DNA from: Gymnopus androsaceus JB14
Lineage: Eukaryota > Basidiomycota > Agaricomycetes > Agaricales > Omphalotaceae
Direction of reading: 5' to 3'
Assembly: GCA_009733575.1 (NCBI GenBank)
Contig: ML769520.1
Span: 1-64,000, forward strand
Length of the DNA stretch: 64,000 nt
The translations under genes were made by a program, and so were the position numbers. The notes under the pieces are model-generated. The model did no database searches and was not told the origin of the DNA. It saw nothing but the letters and a program-made list of their open reading frames with translations. Positions 20,424 through 31,348 of this stretch are shown piece by piece; positions within the stretch are counted from its first letter, which is position 1; every line of letters starts with the position of its first letter.

Positions 20424-23400
20424 ATGGGAAAACTTCGTAATCTTCTCAAACATGGCAAAAAAAATCGCAACACAGGTAGTGCAGCATAATTTGAGCAGAA
20501 TCCAAGAGGCTCACAATTAAACATTTCTCCCATTGCAGAGTCTACTCAAGGATCTCAGGACCAAAGTCCTGTACTCAGTCCCAGAGTGTCACTATCACAT
20601 GTTTCTACACCAGCAGAGCCAACTCAAGGATTTCAAGGAAACCAGAGCCCTTCAAATGTCACTCAGATGGCAACTGGAATACATGTTGCTGGTGCTGCTC
20701 TTGAAAAAGGTCTCAAGGCAATGAAAGACTTTACACATTTGGTACCAGCAGCTCCAGGGCTAGGTCCTGCTATTGGAGTAGTTTGTGGGTGTATTGAAGT
20801 CTACCATGTAAGTTATCTATCATTACACATCGATAAGTCGTTAAGAATGAATCCCAATAACTTTAGCAAGTCTCCAAGAATAAGCAAAGCATCAAAGATC
20901 TGGAACATGAACTAGTCACAAAAATTGAAGATTTGAAAAAATACAAGGATGATAGATATCAGAGGGGAAGTTTGTCTACAGAAACAGATAAAATCTTCCA
21001 GGATTTGACAGAGTATAATGCCTTTTTAAGAATTGGAAAATTTAAATTTGACACCATTCCTTTAGGAAATTGAAGAAGATCCATGGTAAGGTCTGCCCTG
21101 GTGAAAAAGAAACTCAGATTGCTTGCATGCTTGACAAATTGAGCAAGGTAGTTGAAGCAGAAAAAATCTCTGAAGAAATTAATGGATACTTCAAGGATGT
21201 AAACAATGCATTTCATGATTGTGAGGTATGTACTTGAGGTTACAATGTGCTCCATAGAAACTATTCATTATAACTGAATCTCCAGAGGGAAATTCTGTTC
21301 CGAATTGAAAGAAGCACAAGTGATATGTCTCTGGTATGTCCATTTTGTTCCATGAAACTTCAATAAGCTGAAAAAATGAAAAGGACTACTTCCTGGACAA
21401 ACTGAGTCCTTCTGATGAAGCTTTGCATGATTATGTGGATAACAAAGCTGTACCATGCACCTCAGGGACACGGAAAAAAATTCTTCAAGACATTGAAGAA
21501 TGGGTGCATACTTCCAATCAGCAAGTTTATTGGATGGGTGGTATGGCTGGCACAGGAAAAAGTACCATTGCTAAGTCAATCTGTGACAGGTTGGAGGAAG
21601 AGAAAATACTTGCAGGTACTTTCTTTTGTTCGCGGGGGATTCAGGCCTGTCGGGACCGTGCCAAAATCATTCCAACTATTGCCTATCAGCTTGCACAGTA
21701 TTCCCGGACATTTGCTGAGACTCTTGAAAAAGAGTTGAAGAATGATCCAAAGCTTGCTACAAAAAGCATTGCAAAACAGATGAATCTACTTTTAAAGCCT
21801 TGGAAGGCAGCTGTGGAAGCCAAAAGATTAAATTCCAGGACAGTTGTCATTGTCATTGATGCTTTGGATGAATGCTTTGAAATTGAGTCTGTCCTTGAGG
21901 AGTTGATTAAGGAAATCCAAAATAATAACATGCCACAAATAAAATTTATATTCACAAGCAGACCAGAGCAATCTGTGTATAGTCACTTCAAAGATTCCCC
22001 TACTTCTACAATTTTCCAGCTTGATGTGGAGGAAAGCCTAGTAGAAAGTGATATCAAACACTTTCTGTCTCAAAAGCTGAAAGGCTCTATTAACGCAGAC
22101 CAAATTGCAAAGTTGGCCAAAATGTCTGGAAAGCTGTTTATTTTTGCAGCCACACTTGTCAAATGGATCACCATGAATCCTAATTTTCATGGTGACAGGC
22201 TAAAGGTGGCTTTGCATTTGGACCATACATTGAATAAAAAGGAGATTGGAGCATTGAATGCATTGGATGAATTGTATTCCAGTGTGATCAATAATTCAAT
22301 GGGAACTAGTAACATGAGAGAAAAAGAGGAATTTTTGAAAGTTCTGCACACCGTGATTACTGTTAGCAACCCAGTATCTTGTAAGGTGATTGCCCAATTA
22401 TCAGACCTGGAAGTTGGACAGGTAGAGACATTCATCCGGTCTTTAGGATCTGTTTTGTATGTGTCAGGGGAAAATAATGCTGTATACAGTTTCCATGCAT
22501 CATTTTCAGACTATTTGTTTGAGGAAGCCCGGGCAAATAGCATACACTGTCTGAAACAGCAACATCATACACTATTGAGTAAACAATGTCTGGAAATTAT
22601 GAACAAGAAGCTGAAATTCAACATGCTCAACCTTCCTTCATCCTTCCTTCCAGACAATGAGATTGCAGGAATTGAAACAAAGGTTAAGAATGAGATTGAT
22701 GAATGCCTTGTTTATGTCTGCAAAGCATGGGTGTATCACTTTGTAGAATCAACAAAGGATACAGAAGTTCTATCAAATTTCATCAACTCAGCAGAGGTGG
22801 TACACTGGGTGGAAGCAATGAGTTTGTTAAGAATTGGTAGGGATAAGGAGGGGGGCACCAAAAATTCATTGGCTCAATGTGTGGAAATGCTGAATGATTT
22901 ACAGAAGGTATTTTTCTGTTACATTAAGAGGAGAAACATGAAATGACTTGTTTGGTAGATTTTTAGTTCCTTGCCCAAACTTCAAGAAAATATTATCAAT
23001 TTGAAGGCTGCAGTAGAGATTTTTCTGCTCAGTGTTGTAAATGGCATGACTCCACATTGGTATCTGAGTATTCTTCCATGGTGGTCAAAGAAACTTAAGG
23101 CAACTCAAAAAATGATAATGGGGGTGGGGGTTGTAAAACAAGTTGAAAGAATAATCATTGCAGTGTGGGATGTACAATCAGCAGTTTCAAGCTTAAGTAT
23201 ATCCCCAAATGGAGAGGAAATTGTTTATGGCTCAAATGATAAGACAGTCAGGATCTGGAATGCAAAGACTGGAGAAGCCATTGGTAAGCCTCTTGAAGGC
23301 CACACTCATTGTGTGAACTCTGTTGCATTTTCTCCAGATGGAGAGAGAATTGTATCTGGCTCATATGATAACACAGTCAGGATGTGGAATGCAAAGACTG

Positions 23401-25357
23401 GAGAAGTCATTGGTGAGCCTCTTAAAGGCCACACTCATTCTGTGAACTCTGTTGCATTTTCTCCAGATGGAGAGAGAATTGTATCTGGCTCAGATGATAA
23501 GACAGTCAGGATGTGGAATGCAAAGACTGGAGAAGCCATTGGTGAGCCTCTTGAAGGCCACACTCATTCTGTGAACTCTGTTGCATTTTCTCCAGATGGA
23601 GAGAGGATTGTATCTGGCTCAAATGATAACACAGTCAGGATGTGGAACGCAAAGACTGGAGAAGCCATTGGTGAGCCTCTTAAAGGCCACAGTCATTGGG
23701 TGAGCTCTGTTGCATTTTCTCCAGATGGAGAGAGAATTGTATCTGGCTCATATGATAACACAGTCAGGATGTGGAATGCAAAGACTGGAGAAGCCATTCG
23801 TAAGTCTCTTAAAGGCCACACTCATTGTGTGAACTCTGTTGCATTTTCTCCAGATGGAGAGAGAATTGTATCTGGCTCAGATGATAAGACAGTCAGGATG
23901 TGGAATGCAAAGACTGGAGCAGCCATTGGTGAGCCTCTTGAAGGCCACACTGATTGGGTGAACTCTGTTGCATTTTTGCCAGATGGAGAGAGAATTGTAT
24001 CTGGCTCAGATGATGACACAGTCAGGATGTGGAATGCAAAGACTGGAGAAGTCATTGGTGAGCCTCTTAAAGGCCACACTCATTGTGTGAACTCTGTTGC
24101 ATTTTCTCCAGATGGAGAGAGAATTGTATCTGGCTCAAATGATAAGACAGTCAGGATGTGGAATGCAAAGACTGGAGAAGCCATTGGTGAGCCTCTTGAA
24201 GGCCACACTGATTATGTGAGCTCTGTTGCATTTTCTCCAGATGGAGAGAGAATTGTATCTGGCTCAAATGATAACACAGTTGGGATGTGGAATGCAAAGA
24301 CTGGAGAAGCCATTGGTGAGTCTCTTAAAGGCCACAGTCATTGGGTGAGCTCTGTTGCATTTTCTCCAGATGGAGAGAGAATTGTATCTGGCTCAAATGA
24401 TACAACAGTCAGGATGTGGAATGCAAAGACTAGAGAAGTCATTGGTGAGCCTCTTGAAGGCCACACTCATTGTGTGAGCTCTGTTTCATTTTCTCCAGAT
24501 GGAGAGAGAATTGTATCTGGCTCATATGATAAGACAGTCAGGATGTGGAATGCAAAGACTGGAGAAGCCATTGGTAAGCCTCTTAAAGGCCACACTCATT
24601 GTGTGAGATCTGTTGCATTTTCTCCAGATGGAGAGAGAATTGTATCTGGCTCATATGATAACACAGTCAGGATGTGGAATGCAAAGACTGGAGAAGCCAT
24701 TGGTGAGCCTCTTGAACACCATACTGATTGTGTGAGATCTGTTGCATTTTCTCCAGATGGAGAGAGAATTGTGTCTGGCTCAGAAGATAAGACAGTCAGG
24801 ATGTGGAATGCAAAGACTGGAGAAGTCATTGGTGAGCCTCTTAAAGGCCACACTGATCGTGTGAACTCTGTTGCATTTTCTCCAGATGGAGAGAGAATTG
24901 TATCTGGCTCAAATGATAAGACAGTCAGAATGTGAAATGCAAAGACTGGAGAAGCCATTGGTGAGTCTCTTGAAGGCCACACTGATTCTGTGAGATCTGT
25001 TGCATTTTCTCTAGATGGAGAGAGAATCGTATGGAGCTCTGGCAATCATATACCCAGAACTTGTAATGCCCAAGTCAGTCCTACTAAAGTAAGTTGCCTC
25101 AACTTTTTATGCTCACATTTCATTGATTCCTTCCCTACCAGCATCCCACTTCAGCCCATCCCTGGATACTCCACACTGATGGCTGGATTCACTTCCTCAA
25201 TGTCCCTGATGGCATTTTTTGGATCCCAGATCAATATCGAAATAATTTGGTCTCTGATGAAACCATTTTGGTCATTTCTGCCAATGGTTACAACAAAATT
25301 TGCCTGGGAAATTGTGTCTATGGTGGAAATTGGACCGAATGTTGGTCCTCAAAATGA
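20424..25357 (+). CDS. NACHT-WD40 STAND protein (NLR-like / HET-E type), interrupted by an in-frame TGA
   Basis: This is a signal-transducing ATPase with tandem WD40 repeats, the architecture of fungal NLR-like and heterokaryon-incompatibility proteins. Exons join in frame from MGKLRNLLKHGKKNRN at 20424 through four or five short introns. The N-terminus is helical (GAALEKGLKAMKDFTHLVP, then KNKQSIKDLEHELVTKIEDL). The NACHT domain follows: GGMAGTGKSTIAKSI is Walker A and VVIVIDALDEC is Walker B. A 56-bp intron at about 22909-22964 (acceptor TTTGGTAG) joins LNDLQK to IFSSLPKL, then PHWYLSILPWWS leads into WD40 repeats from about 23170. TGA 24933-24935 stops translation in the thirteenth full unit. 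Beyond it the frame stays open through a fourteenth unit, an intron (25089-25141) and a C-terminal exon (WIHFLNVPDGIFWIPDQYR) to TGA 25355-25357. The protein made is either truncated there or the stop is recent. Codons are much more A/T-ending than in neighbouring genes. Confidence 0.85.
23298..24974 (+). repeat. Thirteen tandem 129-bp WD40-encoding repeats
   Basis: Units of exactly 129 bp (43 residues, GHTHCVNSVAFSPDGER and IVSGSYDNTVRMWNAKTG) run from 23298 to 24974, with a degenerate unit before and after. Most of each unit is invariant even at the DNA level. Differences cluster at unit residues 3, 4, 5, 7, 23 and 25, plus 37 and 43. This is the pattern of concerted evolution with a few diversified surface positions. 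Confidence 0.95.
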
Positions 25358-26563
25358 AGTCTTTTTTTTCCAATAACTTGATAACCAATTTTATTTTTCA
25401 AATGTTACTTTTCAATGCAGTGTTGTCATAGGCTATACTGCATGTTGGATCAGTAAGCAAAGATATTGTGGGACTGAAAATTTTCTCTAATTTCCCTATA
25501 ACTTGTAAGTACCTTGCTACTAACACATCAGGAAAAATAGTCTGGGCCCAGATAGCGAGGTTTTGCCCTGCAAACTGATCTTTGATCTTTCGCATAGAGG
25601 GCTTGGTCACCAAGCTAGGCTGGGATAAAGAACCGAGTCACATTTTGATGTGTTGAACTTAGTGTAATTTTCATTTCTCTCCACCACTACCTCTGCGTGA
25701 ATGGCTTGTCCCCCCTCCTCCCAACTGTAACAAGGTAGGCTAAAGGTTTTTATGATCATGGTAAGCTCATACAGGTAAATTCACGGTAAATGAGTGCTTT
25801 CCAACCCAATTACTGGCAATTTTCGGTGGTGAAGAGCACAATAGTCACTCTCATTCAACGTCAAGGTACGTAAGTATGGTTTCAATCCTGGATATAAAAT
25901 TTCTATACTTTAGTAAGTCTATTCCCTTCATCTTAAGCCTTGCTTAAGCCTAGTACGGCTCTCATCCTGATGTCACTATCTGCAATTTTCAGTGATCAAG
26001 TGAACAATACTGCCTCGCATTCTGGGCACAGGTCACTATGGCTCACTTTAAGCCTTTTTCTGACATACACAAACTTGAACAGTATAGAACGGTCAATTTA
26101 AGTCAAGCAGCACCTGCTCCAACTGCATCATCCTGGATTTTTGGTGCTTTCTGAAGCAATATTTTGTTTTGCTTGCTCCAATGCTCTCTCATTTGAGATT
26201 TGATGCTAATTTTGGTTATAGAATACCCTCAATATCTTCCAGATTTACTCTGAGAGACACTTGTCCAGAACTTATATTGATGTCGCCAATTTTGATGTCT
26301 TTGGGTCATTTTGAGCAATATCTCATCTTATGCATGTATTTTCTATTTTATATCTCTATAATACTGATATTCTAACTTTATGCAACACTATAAGTCCAGC
26401 CATGATATTTTTATAAGGGTCACAGCTGGGGACAGAGTTCCGCAATGAAAATTCACTTTTCTTGAATTGAAATTTCACTAAGTTAAAGTCACGAAATTGT
26501 GACTCTGTTAGTGACGCGGGTTTGTTCCCAGTCCTTCGGTAGCCACCTCAGCGCATTTCAAAT
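25358..26563. other. AT-rich noncoding stretch, right part of the island
   Basis: No gene was recognised. The short phrase TGGCAATTTTCGGTG (about 25812) resembles TGCAATTTTCAGTG (about 25981) and a similar phrase at about 17568, suggesting shared repeat debris. Composition returns to the window norm near 26.5 kb. Confidence 0.4.
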
Positions 26564-27300
26564 TTATTTGAAATAGGTGGCGACCGAACGGAACTGGCCC
26601 CGCGAGTCTACGGTTAATACAGCCGCAGCCTTCTCGTTCATCATCATGGGTTCCACAAGGATACCCGAAGAAAAAAGTCCTTCGATAGAAGGAAAGTAAT
26701 CTAGGGAGAGGACGAGCGAGATTGAGCCTATGGAATGTCCAATCCCAACGAGTCTATGAGAAGAAAAGTCGATATTGGGAACGACTGGGCTTTGTAGATT
26801 GAATCCAGCATGAGTGCGACCCCGGCCAGTCAGAATTGGATTCTGCGACCGTACTCCTGCCATGAAACTATCCAGCAAACGCGAGTTAGGAGAGTTCTTC
26901 TAGCTGGTAATAATACTACCATGTACTACCATAAGTACTACTCACAAGATGCATAACCCCATCGAAGGGCTTCTTCGTTAAGCAATGCTGAATCTCCTCG
27001 AATCTTGATGTTTGCTTTCAATCCATTCTGCGACTGCGCAAGAAGGACCAGCAAGTCACCTATCACTGGCTCTCAGTGCTCCTTGTGAAAGCTAGCACCA
27101 TGTAAAAAGACTCGAGTCAGGCCATCCCGGGACATGGAAGGATTCCAATATCGCATCAGTATGCGTATGATTCCGAGAGTATGTAATGATTCAGCGTGAA
27201 TCTAGAGTTCAAGAAACCCGAGTTTAGTGCAAGTCTTTGAAAGTAGACCAAGAGATACCTCTTCACGTCGATGAGCTTCCGCCTCTATCGCCGTTGAAGA
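26564..27300 (-). pseudogene. Alpha/beta-hydrolase pseudogene
   Basis: Minus-strand exons resemble a fungal alpha/beta-hydrolase: TRVFLHGASFHKEH, then a TGA, then EPVIGDLLVLLAQSQNG and IRGDSALLNEEALRWGY. After an intron comes HRLVGIGHSIGSISLVLSLD, where GHSIG is the nucleophile elbow, and FSSGILVEPMMM (acid region). The TGA at 27073-27075 sits where family members have a tryptophan before EPVI, so a single G-to-A change from TGG would explain it. An upstream exon fragment (STAIEAEAHR, about 27260-27300) may be the 5' end. The C-terminal cap and catalytic His could not be found. Confidence 0.65.
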
Positions 27301-28580
27301 GCGTTGACGTTGAAAGTCGAATCAGTGAGCTTGCGCGTCTACTGGGCGGCTTTCGTTAATCTCACGTTCACGCGTGAAGATTATTTAACGTCAGAAATGC
27401 AGTGGATTGTTGGATGAATTTATCTTCCTGTACGTTCCTTTCTTTCTTTTTCGATCTCCATTCATTTTCATTTTCAGGCTCACTATACCCATAGTTGTCT
27501 ATCCATCTACTTTAGAGGTTGACACTGAGAATACTTCAACTTTATCCCGACCTCGCTTTCATCCGAATGAACCTTGATATTGATACGGATCCTGGAAAAC
27601 CAGCTCGATTCTTGGACAGTCTTGGAGCACCAAAACAGCAAACCCCTGCTTCTAAGCCCATGCTGTCTCATACCTTCTCCCATCGCTCTTCGCTCACCAA
27701 CATACGTTCGACGGCCAACAACGGGTTTTGCGTGAGATAGATATGGCGAAGCAATTGAAGGCTAGTGGAGTCAAAGCTAGGATTGATTCAGCGGGGGTTA
27801 TGACGATAGCAATCGAACTAAAAATTCCTCGCCAAGTTCCGGTTCTGCGACAAATTGATCTTAACCACCAGGTGCGCGCCCGATGCACCTCCCCATTCTA
27901 TCTTTGCATCAGAGCTGATTCTCGACCTCTCATCACTAATTGTCTGGTCCCAGTAGTAACACCACCTGCATTCACTCAACTTCCTGTCTCCCATCCGAAT
28001 GTCTATGCGCAACGCGCGCTACTTATTGGCACGACTCATGAAGGATTTGATGAGTCGGATTACTTACGGCGCTCCTCCCATCGGTCAAGGTCGATTGTTC
28101 ACTACAGCTCCTTTCTACAATCCTCCAGCCAAATGTGAAATCCAGTCCCGAGATACAGCTGTAACGCTGTGCATTTACAGGCTTATGACTGCGTCGAGGA
28201 CGAGATTTGGAGGGCATTATTTGCTCACGGCTCACAGATCACAACAAATGCTCCGATTCTCGAGTTCCCTGCGATGATTGGTATTCCATGAGCTGTGTGT
28301 TGCCCCTCGCAGCAATGGCCAATGGGGTTCAATGGACTGGCTGCGATTTAGATGAAGACAAATCTTTGCCGCCTTCATGCATCGAGCCCATTGTGGAGGT
28401 TGGGAGGTTCGAATCAAGGAAGGGGTTGCCGATTGTGAGAGAGGTTGAGACGAAAGGCACAGGCGCTTGGGTTGGATCAATGAATCATTCGTTAGTCGCG
28501 AGGTTGGTTCGCCTGGAGTTATAGATGCCATAGCTCTGGACAGTTCTGTAGACAATATCGATGAATTGTCGCTGGGAAGA
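27301..28580 (+). other. Unassigned region with disjoint plus-strand coding-like pieces
   Basis: Open pieces such as MNLDIDTDPGKPARFLDSLG (27568), DMAKQLKASGVKARIDSAGV (27742), MANGVQWTGCDLDEDKS (28313) and PGVIDAIALDSSVDNIDELS (28510) look protein-like. They fall in different frames with no convincing splice set. This may be a degraded gene or a multi-exon gene I cannot reconstruct. No family was recognised. Confidence 0.3.
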
Positions 28581-28584
28581 TCGA

Positions 28585-28780
28585 GTGACTAATTTCCAAG
28601 CAAGCAAGGAACAGCATGTTCCAAGTGCTGAACGCCGGTTCCAACTTTCAGAGTATTCGGTGTGGCAAGCATCATTATAAAATACATCAGACTCTTGCTG
28701 CCAGTTGATGTCATGAAGAGCATGTCTTTTCTCCCTCTCTCTTCCATAAAAGATGACGGAAAAATGGTCTACCTCAGCGG
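28585..28780 (+). repeat. Dispersed repeat, copy A
   Basis: Shared blocks with 32587-32690 are GACTAATTTCC, CCAGT(T/C)GATG followed by AAGAGC(A/T)TGTCT and TTCTC, and TCTACCTCAGCGG, in the same order. This copy is longer. It lies upstream of the kinase-like gene, and the other copy upstream of the C1-THF synthase gene. Confidence 0.5.
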
Positions 28781-28965
28781 ATAAATCAAGTATACTGATA
28801 CAGTAAGTAATGACACCTGTGGGCGACTCGTGGGGAAAACACCCTAGGAAAGATAAATCTTGCCTCCAGCGCAATCAGTATCGTGCCCTTCTTTCTCTCG
28901 TTGATTATGACATTCTTCAGTGACGGTGGGTACATATAGGCTGTTATGATGAACTATTCGCTGAC

Positions 28966-29831
28966 TTGGCAGTGTTTTCGGTAGACACTGCGCGACGATT
29001 AGTGCAAAACCTGGAATCTGTCGATGAGACAGGCCAAGTTGAATATAGAATCCTAATGTGGGAGCAAGGGAACGTATATTATCGGTACTTGCTTCCGCAA
29101 GCTCAATTTGACCCTGCTTCCGAGCCCACCCTCTTCGAGAGGGCTAAAGCGGTCCCGCGTGAATACTACGTCGCTGACGTGGTCTCTGGGCTAACTAGGG
29201 CGGCAGTCTCTGCGACGGATTCGTTGGTATACTTCAAAAAGAAAATCCCATGGGAGTATGATCACGACGACCCGCCTGAACGTCCGAGGTTGGTAGCAGA
29301 GGTGGTGCTTCACGAAGCTCGCGTCTGCGAGTTCTTGCTCGCCCATGCACACCAAAACATTTGTCGTTATGTGGGGTATATTCCTTCTGACGATGGCACC
29401 ACTATCGAAGGTCTATGCTTCGAGAAGCATGGTCTCACTCTGTACGACGCAGTCATCACTAAGGTCGCATTTGACCGTTCTGCTGTTTTAGAGGACATTC
29501 ATTGCGGCCTGATGCACCTACACAGTTTGGGATATGTCCATGTATGTTTTTCCGCCTTTGGACTGTTTTTCGTTAATCAATCAAGCTTCAGAACGACGTC
29601 AACCCGTCTAATGTCGTTTTGAGCGAGGATGGACGCGGTATCATCATCGACTTTGACTCCTGTCGGGAGATTGGTGAGTCTCTAATTGACAAGAAGGCTG
29701 GGACTTTCTCATGGGAGAGGGAGCCTTGTGACATATCGGAGCCAGAAAATGATTTTTATGGTTTAGAGAAGATACGGGAGTGGATCGAAGCAAGAAGTAA
29801 GCGATTAGGAGAGAGAACGTTGACGACTTGA
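28966..29831 (+). CDS. Protein-kinase-like protein, 5' end unresolved
   Basis: This is a small fungal kinase-like protein of about 270 residues. Exon 1 reaches 29541 and exon 2 starts at 29592 after a 50-bp intron (GTATGT…CTTCAG). Features are a possible lysine strand LVYFKKK, an alpha-C-like VLHEARVCEFL, a hinge-like LCFEKHGLTLYDAV, a catalytic loop read across the splice as YVHNDVNPSNVVL (Asp and Asn kept, HRD changed to HND), and IIIDFDSC in place of DFG. No APE motif is obvious (GTFSWE follows instead), so activity is uncertain. The open frame begins before 28966 without an ATG; upstream in-frame codons (YDELFADLAVFS) look coding, so a 5' exon may exist or have been lost. A broken, partly inverted copy is at 11.9-12.7 kb. 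Confidence 0.65.
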
Positions 29832-29855
29832 ACAATGATGGCGCAGTGGGTATGT

Positions 29856-30480
29856 TCAAGACAGCTGTATAGGATCAATTAAGAGCAATCCAACTAAGTA
29901 TTGCCGATACCTATGCATCCAGGTAGACTGTCCAAGTTCTGAACAACAATACATTTTTCTCAGTATCCGAGAAGCTTGATATCGGGGCGTCGTAGAAAGA
30001 ATGTTTCGTATACAACACCATCGCGCCTGGTATCGATAATGGAGAGGCCCGTTAGGAGAGGAAATCTGAACGTTGGGCCATTTAAAACTTGTTGGTAGGG
30101 TTGATCCTATGCTTGGGAAACAAGTAGTCCGAGTCATGTAATATTTGTGCAGCATTTGGCCCCGGTGGAAGACTTGACTGGAAAATATTTCAAGGATGGG
30201 CCACATAAGGCTTCCTAGAACCGGTGTTAGTTTTACCTTCAAGTATAATCGGAGCGCACTCACAATTATAGCCACACCTTTTCGCAGATTCTTCGTCGGA
30301 AATGGACATCCAATGACAGCGGATTTGAGAGCTGAGGATGCAGAGATTGATGTTTGGAAAAGCATCTGGAAGGCCGAGAAGCTGGCATCGATACGCGAAA
30401 ACCTCCACTGCAGCATGGGAGGCGTAGCAAATAATGTTGCGGACGGCGGCTGCGACCAACTTTTGGAAAATGGTCAAATT
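29856..30480 (-). other. Possible minus-strand gene remnant, unrecognised
   Basis: Two minus-strand frames could be joined by an intron (GTGAGT at about 30268, TTCTAG at about 30213): MTIFQKLVAAAVRNIICYAS … DEESAKRCGYN, then LMWPILEIFSSQVFHRG. The pattern faintly recalls the helical repeats of F-box/LRR-type fungal proteins, but the frame then degenerates. I cannot assign it, and it may be a remnant. Confidence 0.25.
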
Positions 30481-30988
30481 GGGAGGTGCTCGCGTGGTCA
30501 GCCGTTTCTTTGCCTTTTCGCCCAGGCCAGTGGAATTTAGATATGCGCGGTCGTCGTATCAAGCGGAAGCTGAAAAACCATACATCTGACAAATGTGGGC
30601 TAGAGAGGAAGACGAGCTTTTTCCGTCGATGCAATTGTGGACAGTGCCAGGTGATCGATCCTCTTGAAAAGGATGGGATTGAATGCTTCGTATAGACGTT
30701 TAGATACTCAGGTAAGCGCGCAAAGGTGGCTGATAACGAAAGTATACGAAGCGATTATCGAGTATATGGTATAATTCGTTAGGCAACGCGTTGAATCCAG
30801 AGCCATAGTTCATCGACCTACAAGGTCAGTCAGACGCGTATGAGATAAATCATTAGCCTTCCTACTGGTATACGTTTGAAAAAAAGAAAAAAAGCAAGTG
30901 GCACTGGTAAGGGACAAAGCGCGTCGCGTTCAAGTCGGATTTATGCCGTGCCGGACAGGTGCCCGGCACAAACTTTCTCTTTACCTCC

Positions 30989-31348
30989 ATGACCACACCT
31001 TTTATCGTAGGAGCTGGTGCCATTGCTGCCGCTCTAGCTGGCCGTCACTTCCTTCGTCGAGCAGGAAAAGGCGCTGCCGACCAATGGGCAAAGGGAGGAT
31101 TCAAAGCAAAGCTGGATAGAACGGAGGCTATTGAGATTTTGGGTCTCAAGTGCGTTCGTTTGCTCAAATCTCATCAATTCGGATACTTATACTTCGCAGA
31201 GATGGTCCAAAATTACGGACTCAGCTAAAAGATGCGCACCGGCAGATTATGCTGGCCAATCATCCAGACAGAGGAGGGTCGCCGTTACCTCGCCAGTAAA
31301 ATCAATGAAGCCAAGGATCTATTAGACAAGCAAGAGGGTAAACGATAG
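30989..31348 (+). CDS. PAM18: Mitochondrial import motor J-protein Tim14/Pam18
   Basis: This is a J-domain subunit of the presequence-translocase-associated motor, anchored in the inner membrane; it stimulates mtHsp70 ATPase at the TIM23 channel. The ATG at 30989 gives MTTPFIVGAGAIAAALAGRH, a single membrane span with almost no N-terminal tail, then FLRRAGKGAADQWAKGGFK. After an intron (GTGCGTTCG…CTTCGCAG, about 31150-31200) the J domain continues: [38 protein letters not shown] with the essential HPD, and a basic end KQEGKR. Stop TAG 31346-31348. Length (about 105 residues) is right for the family. Its functional partner GrpE is encoded at 10.9-11.7 kb in this window. Confidence 0.92.

Noticed and set aside
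23822..25045. Two minus-strand ORFs made of repeated LSPSGENATEFTQS-like units
   Set aside because: They are antisense shadows of the WD40 repeats and exist only because the repeat unit is a multiple of three.
29542..29591. Two separate small genes at 28966 and 29619
   Set aside because: A 50-bp GTATGT…CAG intron joins them in frame exactly at the kinase catalytic loop.
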